From Chloroflexota bacterium (lineage in GTDB: Bacteria > Chloroflexota > Dormibacteria > Aeolococcales > Aeolococcaceae), in assembly GCA_005889515.1 (NCBI GenBank), contig VBHE01000010.1, positions 453 through 10,648 of the forward strand: a stretch of DNA of 10,196 nucleotides, written 5' to 3'. Positions 6,430 through 10,196 of this stretch are shown one piece after another; position 1 is the first letter of the stretch; every line of letters starts with the position of its first letter. The position numbers and the translations under genes are program-made. Below the pieces are notes generated by a model. That model did not search any database. It had not been told where the DNA came from and saw only the letters and a program-made list of their open reading frames with translations.

Positions 6430-7620
6430 CTACGACGCCGCGGGCCCGGCGGCGGCGAGGTGGACGGCGATGCGCTCGAGGGCGCGCTCCAGGTTGGGCA
6501 CCGAGTTCGCGTAGGAGAGCCGCAGGAAGCCGGCGCCGTGGGCGCCGAAGGCGGTGCCGGGAAGGACCGCGACCCCGGCCTCGTGGAGCAGCGAGTGGGC
6601 GAGGGCGCGCTCGTTCCAGCCGGTGCCGGTGATGTTCGGGAAGACGTAGAAGGCGCCGGCGGGACGGTGGCAGCGCACCCCGGGGATGCGGTTGAGCCTC
6701 TCGACGACGAGGTCGCGCCGGGTGCGGAACTCCTCCCGCATGGCGTCGACGGCGGCGTCGCTGAGCGGCGACTCGAGCGCCTCGACGGTGGCGAGCTGGG
6801 TGAAGGACGCCGTGCACGAGGACGTGTTGATCATCAGCGTGCCCATGCTCTTCGCGAGCTCCACCGGCATCACCCCCATCCCGAGCCGCCAGCCACACAT
6901 CGCCCACGCCTTGCTGAGGCCGTCGATGAGCACGGTGCGCTCGGCCATCCCGGGGATCGAGTACGGCGAGACGTGCTCCCCCTCGTAGATCAGCCTCCAG
7001 TAGAGCTCGTCGCTGAGCACCACCAGGTCGCGCTCGATCGCGATCCCGGCGATGGCCAGGATGTCGGACGCGGTGAGACATCCCCCGGTGGGATTGGCCG
7101 GGGTGTTGAGGATGATCATCCGGGTGCGATCGGTCACCAGTGTCCGCAACTCCTCGACGTCGAGCCGGAAGTCGCGGGACTCGCGCATCGGCACCGACAC
7201 CGGCACCGCGCCGGTGAAGTTGGTGAGCGAGGCGTAGTTCGGATAGCCGGGATCGGGCACGAGCACCTCGTCGCCGGGGCTCACCAGGCTGAGCAGGGCG
7301 AAGTGGATGATGTTCTTGCTGCCCGGGGTGAGCACGACGTTGAGCGGCGACGTCTCCACCCCGGTGTTCTCGGTCACCGAGCGGGCGACCGCCTGGCGCA
7401 CCTCCATGATCCCGCTCGCCGGGGTGTAGTGGGTGTGGCCGTCGCGCATCGCCTTCACCGCCGCGTCGACGATGTTCGGCGGGGTGTCGAAGTCGGGCTC
7501 GCCGATCTCGAGGTGGATGATCTCGCGTCCCTGGGCCTCGAGCACCCGCGCCTGGGCGAGCACCTCGAAGGCGCCCTCGGTCCCCAGCCGCGCCATCCGG
7601 TCGGCGAACCTCAACGTCAT
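6430..7620 (-). CDS. PLP-dependent aminotransferase, class I/II (aspartate/aromatic type)
   Basis: This is a fold-type I aminotransferase of 396 residues. Visible landmarks are GEPDFDTP (40-47), YTPASGIMEVRQAVA (65-79), PGYPNY (124-129), NTPANPTGG (172-180; Asn176), SDELYWRLIYEG (203-214; Asp204 contacts the PLP ring nitrogen, Tyr207), GLSKAWAMCGWRLG (234-247; Schiff-base Lys237, Arg245) and FLRLSYANS (365-373; Arg367 binds the substrate alpha-carboxylate). It resembles the Asp/aromatic aminotransferases annotated as AspC- or AAT-like. The exact substrate cannot be read from sequence. It lies between the acylphosphatase gene (ATGA overlap at 7617-7620) and trpE (10-base gap), so it is probably co-transcribed with the tryptophan genes. 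An aromatic amino acid or Asp/Glu transamination role fits that context, but this is inference. The in-frame extension above 7620 is a shadow within the acylphosphatase gene. Confidence 0.92.
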   Translation of the reverse strand: MTLRFADRMARLGTEGAFEVLAQARVLEAQGREIIHLEIGEPDFDTPPNIVDAAVKAMRDGHTHYTPASGIMEVRQAVARSVTENTGVETSPLNVVLTPGSKNIIHFALLSLVSPGDEVLVPDPGYPNYASLTNFTGAVPVSVPMRESRDFRLDVEELRTLVTDRTRMIILNTPANPTGGCLTASDILAIAGIAIERDLVVLSDELYWRLIYEGEHVSPYSIPGMAERTVLIDGLSKAWAMCGWRLGMGVMPVELAKSMGTLMINTSSCTASFTQLATVEALESPLSDAAVDAMREEFRTRRDLVVERLNRIPGVRCHRPAGAFYVFPNITGTGWNERALAHSLLHEAGVAVLPGTAFGAHGAGFLRLSYANSVPNLERALERIAVHLAAAGPAAS

Positions 7621-7901
7621 GCGGTCACCCGCATCGGGGCGCTCTCGCCGCGGGGCTCCTCGGTGCGCAGCTCGAGCTGGTCGACGCGGGCGCCGAAGGG
7701 GCCGCGGCGGAGGCGCTCGACCAGCGCGTCGACCGCGGGCCGGCTGCCCTCGGCGACGCACTCCACGCTGCCGTCGGGGCGGTTGGCGACGGTGCCGCCG
7801 AGGCCGAGGGCGCGGGCGTGGTGGAGGACGAAGGCGCGAAAGCCGATCCCCTGGACCCGTCCGCGCACGAGGGCGTGGACGCGGACGCGAGGTTCGGTCA
7901 T
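7617..7901 (-). CDS. acyP: Acylphosphatase
   Basis: This 94-residue protein has the typical acylphosphatase size and fold signature. It hydrolyses the carboxyl-phosphate bond of acyl phosphates such as acetyl or carbamoyl phosphate, in the cytosol. GRVQGIGFRAFV (14-25) contains the phosphate-binding loop and catalytic Arg22. TVANRPDGSVECVAEG (37-52) contains catalytic Asn40 and the DGSVE strand. The ATG at 7899-7901 lies six bases after a perfect TATAAT, so the transcript may begin at the start codon itself. The stop overlaps the aminotransferase ATG as ATGA. It would be the first gene of the acylphosphatase-aminotransferase-trp operon. Any link between its enzyme activity and tryptophan synthesis is unclear, and it may simply be a passenger at the operon head. 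Confidence 0.95.
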   Translation of the reverse strand: MTEPRVRVHALVRGRVQGIGFRAFVLHHARALGLGGTVANRPDGSVECVAEGSRPAVDALVERLRRGPFGARVDQLELRTEEPRGESAPMRVTA

Positions 7902-7907
7902 GCCCCG

Positions 7908-7913
7908 ATTATA
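7908..7913 (-). promoter_or_regulatory. -10 box TATAAT of a probable leaderless promoter for the acylphosphatase/trp operon
   Basis: On the minus strand a perfect TATAAT is followed by CGGGGC and then the acylphosphatase ATG. With a normal six-base gap the transcript would start at the A of the ATG (7901). The upstream sequence has no good -35 at 16-18 bases; the nearest TTGACA-like string is TGACCG, 21 bases away. An AT-rich hexamer in DNA of about 75% GC, at this exact distance, is unlikely to be chance. It sits in the 36-base gap after the diiron-protein gene. Confidence 0.6.
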
Positions 7914-7926
7914 GGAGTGGCCCGGG

Positions 7927-7940
7927 TGACCGCCCGGTCA
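7927..7940 (-). repeat. Short perfect inverted repeat overlapping the diiron-protein stop codon
   Basis: TGACCG and CGGTCA form 6-bp arms around a two-base centre. The TGA stop of the upstream gene (7938-7940) is part of one arm. A two-base loop is too tight for a good RNA hairpin and no T-run follows, so it is a poor intrinsic terminator. It lies just upstream of the TATAAT box, where a dimeric regulator could bind. Function is not established. Confidence 0.35.
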
Positions 7941-8711
7941 GGCCACCTGGGTGCTGCGGATCATCGGCAGCAGGTCCTTCACCTTCTCCAGCCGCTCGCC
8001 GCTGAGCTCGGACATCAGCGCCAGCACCCGGCGCTGCATCGGCCCCTCGTGGTCGCGGCCGGGGAGGTACATGTTCAGCATCCGGCTGGTGTACTCGGGG
8101 TCCTCCAGCATCGAGACCACCGAGGGCTCGGTGATCATCGTCGGGTGCTTGGGCGCGTCGTTGGTGGTGCGCAGCATCCACAGAGCCATCCGCAGGATGT
8201 CGGGGAGGCACTCGGGCCGGTTGTTCACCGCCTTGCGCAGGTAGCTCGCGTAGCAGGCGGCGTGGCGCAGCTCGTCGGCCGCGAGGGTCTTGAAGATCAG
8301 CCCCAGCACCGGCTCGGGCGCGTTGTTGCTGAAGGCGGTGTACCAGTGGGCGAGGCGCTGCTCGCCGACGAAGTGCATGGTCAGGGTCTCGATCGCCGGC
8401 CCCTCGGCGAAGGTGAGGCGCAGCCGGGGCAGCTCCCGCTCGTCGTCGAAGGTCTGGCCGAGGTGCTCGAGGTAGCGCCGCAGGGTCAGGTAGTGCTTGA
8501 AGCTGCAGAAGTCGATGTCCGCGTAGAAGTCGCGGAGGAACATCTCCGTCGCGTAGAGCGCGCTCAGCTCGGTGAGGCAGATCTGGCGGAGGTCGTGGAC
8601 CCACTGATCGCTCAGCTTCGAGCGGTCGATGTCGTCGAAGGGGATGTCCGTCTGGAGCTGCCACCGGGCGCGCTCGAGGCGGTCGAAGAGCTCGTTATAC
8701 AGCATTGTCAT
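7938..8711 (-). CDS. Ferritin-like diiron protein (acyl-ACP desaturase/RNR R2-like fold) with incomplete metal site
   Basis: This 257-residue, mostly helical soluble protein starts at the ATG at 8709-8711; a second ATG at 8703-8705 is possible. The N-terminal ARWQLQTDIPFDDID (15-29) is typical of a ferritin-like subgroup. Candidate iron ligands are Glu48 (LTELSALYATEMFLRDF, 46-62), Glu117 (FVGEQRLAHWY, 114-124) and Glu147/His150 (ADELRHA, 145-151). Such proteins use a carboxylate-bridged diiron centre to activate O2, as in fatty acid desaturases, N-oxygenases and RNR R2. The first ExxH is odd: the sequence runs DFCSFKHYLTLRRYL (67-81), so His73 is present but the position three before it is Ser70. 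From memory of relatives, about ten residues with the Glu seem to be missing here. The substrate is unknown. The gene is divergent from a PucR regulator 90 bases away, which may control it. Confidence 0.75.
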   Translation of the reverse strand: MTMLYNELFDRLERARWQLQTDIPFDDIDRSKLSDQWVHDLRQICLTELSALYATEMFLRDFYADIDFCSFKHYLTLRRYLEHLGQTFDDERELPRLRLTFAEGPAIETLTMHFVGEQRLAHWYTAFSNNAPEPVLGLIFKTLAADELRHAACYASYLRKAVNNRPECLPDILRMALWMLRTTNDAPKHPTMITEPSVVSMLEDPEYTSRMLNMYLPGRDHEGPMQRRVLALMSELSGERLEKVKDLLPMIRSTQVA

Positions 8712-8713
8712 CA

Positions 8714-8730
8714 GTGTGACCCGTACACAC
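8714..8730. promoter_or_regulatory. Inverted repeat in the divergent intergenic region, possible operator
   Basis: GTGTG (8714-8718) and CACAC (8726-8730) flank a seven-base centre just upstream of the diiron-protein ATG, inside the 90-base divergent gap. The 17-base span and symmetry suit a dimeric DNA-binding protein, for example the neighbouring PucR regulator. No second copy was seen at the pucR side, so this remains a candidate only. Confidence 0.3.
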
Positions 8731-8789
8731 CGGCCAAGTCATCGGCCCCCGGCGCCGCTATCGGACTGCCTACTTCGCCATGGTGGCCA

Positions 8790-8795
8790 TAAGAT
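8790..8795 (+). promoter_or_regulatory. -10-like box TAAGAT of a probable leaderless promoter for the PucR-type gene
   Basis: TAAGAT is followed by GACCTC and then the ATG at 8802, which puts the likely transcription start at the A of the ATG. The six-base gap is identical to that of the TATAAT box before the acylphosphatase gene. There is no Shine-Dalgarno before the ATG. The -35 region (near 8766-8772) is weak. A small inverted repeat, GCCA-TGG-TGGC (8777-8787), lies just upstream of the -10 and could be an autoregulatory site. Confidence 0.5.
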
Positions 8796-8801
8796 GACCT
8801 C

Positions 8802-10052
8802 ATGAGCCTCACCGAGGTCCCCCGGCTGCCCGCCGAGGTGAGCGCCACCCTCCTCGCCGGCTCCGACGAGATCGCCCGCCGCCTCGCCCGCCGCCTCAGC
8901 GAGGAGCTCGAGCTGCCCCCCGAGTTCGGCCGGATTCGCTACCTCCGGGCGATCGTCGCCGCCTGCCGGGACGGGCTCCACGCGCTGCTCCGCCAGCTCC
9001 ACGACGGGCGCAAGCCCCACCCCGCCGAGCTCGCCACCCTGGGGCTCGCCGGCGCCCAGCAGGCCGAGCTCGGGGTGCCGCTCGAGGTGCTGCTCCGCGG
9101 CTACCGGCTCGCCGCCAAGGTGGTCTGGCGCGAGGTGGTCGACGCCGGCACCCGGATGGGCGGGCTGAGCCCGGAGACGGTGGTGGCGCTGAGCGAGCAG
9201 GTGCTCGAGTACCTCGACGAGATCAGCGGGGCGGTCGGCGGCGCCTACCTCGAGACCCGGGCGCGGCTCGTCCGCCAGCGCGACCGCGACCGCGACCGGG
9301 TCCTCGGCCGGCTCCTCGCCGGCGACGCCTCGGACGAGCTGCGCCGCCTCGCCGCCGCCTGCGACCTCGAGCTGCGCCCGCCCTACCGGCTCCTCGCCTG
9401 CGCCCTCCCTGCCGACGCCGATGCGGACCGCCTGCTGGGCGCCGCCTGGCAGTCCTCCCGGGCCCTGCTCGTCGTCGCCGACGGCGGGGTGTGGACCGCC
9501 CTCGTCGACGGCGACGCCGACGTGGACGCGCTCTGCCGGTCGGGGATGCGGGCCCTGGCGCCGGGTGGGGACGGAGCCCTGGTGGTCGGCGTCGGCCCGG
9601 TCGCCGCGACTCTCGACGAGGTCGGCGGCGCCGCCCGGCGCGCTCACCGCGCCCTCGACGTCGGCCGCCGGCTGCGCCCCGGCGAGCTCGTCCACGAGGA
9701 CGTCGAGCTCGGGGTCTTCGCCGCCCTCGACGCCGACCCCGAGGCGGTTCGCGCTCATGTCGGGCGGCTGCTGGGGAGCATGGTCGACGGCAGCGCCCGC
9801 TCCGCCGAGCAGCTCCGCACCCTCGACGCGGTGCTCGGGTCGCGCAGCCTCGGCGACGCCGCCGCCCGCCTCGGCGTCCACCGCCACACCGTCGTCTACC
9901 GGCTCGAGCGGATCGGCGCGCTGCTCGCGACCGACCTCGAAGACCCGGTGGTGCGCCACCGCCTCTGGCTGGCGCTGCAGGCACACAGGCTGCTGTCGGA
10001 CGACCCGGGCGGGCGTACACTGCGCCCCGTGAGCGAGGACACCCGCCGGTGA
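8802..10052 (+). CDS. PucR/CdaR-family transcriptional regulator
   Basis: This 416-residue regulator has the PucR-type architecture. Residues about 15-165 form a helical domain like the RsbRD_N/RsbT co-antagonist domain, including LGVPLEVLLRGYRLAAKVVWREVV (90-113 region). The middle, about 190-330, is a GGDEF-like CdaR-type domain without a GGDEF signature. The C-terminal HTH_30 domain, about 337-400, contains the recognition segment LGDAAARLGVHRHTVVYRLE (350-369). Members control catabolic or metabolic genes in response to small molecules. The ligand here is unknown. The gene is divergent from the diiron-protein gene, with 90 bases between them, which makes that gene a likely target. An RDRDRDR run (160-166) comes from a 6-base repeat and lies in the linker after the first domain. 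The start is set by a -10-like box six bases upstream, and the stop overlaps the next gene as GTGA. Confidence 0.9.
   Translation: MSLTEVPRLPAEVSATLLAGSDEIARRLARRLSEELELPPEFGRIRYLRAIVAACRDGLHALLRQLHDGRKPHPAELATLGLAGAQQAELGVPLEVLLRGYRLAAKVVWREVVDAGTRMGGLSPETVVALSEQVLEYLDEISGAVGGAYLETRARLVRQRDRDRDRVLGRLLAGDASDELRRLAAACDLELRPPYRLLACALPADADADRLLGAAWQSSRALLVVADGGVWTALVDGDADVDALCRSGMRALAPGGDGALVVGVGPVAATLDEVGGAARRAHRALDVGRRLRPGELVHEDVELGVFAALDADPEAVRAHVGRLLGSMVDGSARSAEQLRTLDAVLGSRSLGDAAARLGVHRHTVVYRLERIGALLATDLEDPVVRHRLWLALQAHRLLSDDPGGRTLRPVSEDTRR
10016..10021 (+). promoter_or_regulatory. Possible internal -10 box TACACT before the lipoprotein gene
   Basis: TACACT fits TAnnnT and is one of few AT-leaning hexamers here, 27 bases before the lipoprotein GTG. 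It lies within the last codons of the regulator gene. No -35 is evident. It could give the lipoprotein gene its own promoter, but chance is not excluded. Confidence 0.2.
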
Positions 10053-10196
10053 ACCCCCTCCTCCCCATCACGCTCGCGGCGGCGCTGGGCGCCCTCTGTC
10101 TCGCCAGCTGCGGGCCCGACACCGTCTCCGCGCCGACGGTGAGCTCGACCCCGGCCCCCCCGACGGCGACGGCCGCCGCCACCGCCACCGCGAAGA
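10049..10196 (+). CDS. Putative lipoprotein, N-terminal part (runs off the window)
   Basis: From the GTG at 10049-10051 the frame is open to the window edge and encodes 49 residues. It has a hydrophobic stretch LLPITLAAALGALC followed by the lipobox LASC (residues 18-21), so Cys21 should be lipidated after signal peptidase II cleavage. After the cysteine comes GPDTVS and then a Pro/Ala/Thr-rich linker, a common tether between the lipid anchor and a folded exported domain. No charged n-region is present (MNPLL), which is weak for a signal peptide. The start overlaps the regulator stop (TGA at 10050-10052) as GTGA, so the two are probably translated together. The functional domain lies beyond the window and cannot be identified. 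Confidence 0.7.
   Translation, partial: MNPLLPITLAAALGALCLASCGPDTVSAPTVSSTPAPPTATAAATATAK

Noticed and set aside
4977..6632. Very long plus-strand ORF (551 codons) opposite trpE, with similar ones at 6295-7914 and 2700-4052
   Set aside because: These lie antisense to clear enzymes with full catalytic motifs. In DNA this GC-rich, stop codons are rare in the opposite frames, and the translations are low-complexity Arg/Gly/Ala with no domain.
8694..8699. TATAAC on the minus strand as a promoter -10
   Set aside because: It falls on codons 5-6 of the diiron-protein gene. A start downstream of it would remove the conserved N-terminus, and no -35 accompanies it.
9279..9299. Six-base tandem repeat (CGCGAC) in the regulator gene
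   Set aside because: Three copies encoding Arg-Asp pairs in a linker. It is too short and imperfect to be more than a local codon repeat.
8739..9986. Minus-strand ORF of 415 codons opposite the PucR-type gene
   Set aside because: It is a shadow of the regulator gene, whose helix-turn-helix and domain structure are recognisable. The antisense product is repetitive and has no recognisable fold.
10029..10052. Seven-codon GTG ORF seven bases after TACACT, just before the lipoprotein gene
   Set aside because: It is in frame with the end of the regulator and is most simply its C-terminal tail. Nothing supports separate translation.

Overview
The window is high-GC, gene-dense bacterial DNA. It is almost fully coding, with no intergenic stretch above about 90 bases. 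No rRNA, tRNA, mobile element or CRISPR array was seen. The style (GC of roughly 65-85% by hand count over sample lines, GTG/TTG starts, 4-bp stop/start overlaps, apparently leaderless promoters, a PucR regulator) suggests an uncultured soil-type bacterium of the Actinomycetota/Dormibacterota kind. This is an inference from style, not a phylogenetic placement.

Layout. Bases 1-684 (+) are the C-terminal catalytic part of a sensor histidine kinase. It is followed by a 70-residue Hx3Cx2C zinc-finger protein (762-974, +) with a strong Shine-Dalgarno. This gene meets trpA tail to tail, and the two stop codons share bases. From 7901 down to 971, all on the minus strand, runs one apparent operon: acylphosphatase, class I/II aminotransferase, trpE, trpG, trpC, trpF, trpB, trpA. 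Six of its seven junctions are 4-bp NTGA stop/start overlaps. It encodes every tryptophan-branch step from chorismate except anthranilate phosphoribosyltransferase (trpD), which is not here. No leader peptide or attenuator lies before trpE. A perfect TATAAT box sits six bases before the acylphosphatase ATG, which suggests a leaderless operon transcript. Upstream on the same strand is a ferritin-like diiron protein (7938-8711) that appears to lack the glutamate of its first ExxH motif. Divergent from it is a PucR-family regulator (8802-10052, +), also with a -10-like box exactly six bases before its ATG. The regulator overlaps by GTGA the start of a lipoprotein gene that runs off the window.

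The most notable signal is a change of composition and codon preference inside trpB, at about 2310-2445. Threonine codons switch from almost all ACC (5' part) to almost all ACG (3' part), and hand-counted GC falls from about 70-85% to about 57-73%. The change follows the highly conserved ETGAGQHG block. It looks like a join between two genomes, either a metagenome assembly chimera or a recombination/transfer breakpoint. If it is a chimera, the kinase, zinc finger, trpA and 3' trpB belong to a different organism from the rest.

No clearly new multi-gene system was found. The points most worth a second look are the trpB breakpoint, the incomplete diiron site, the paired leaderless promoters, and the trpD-less, coupled trp operon carrying an aminotransferase and an acylphosphatase.
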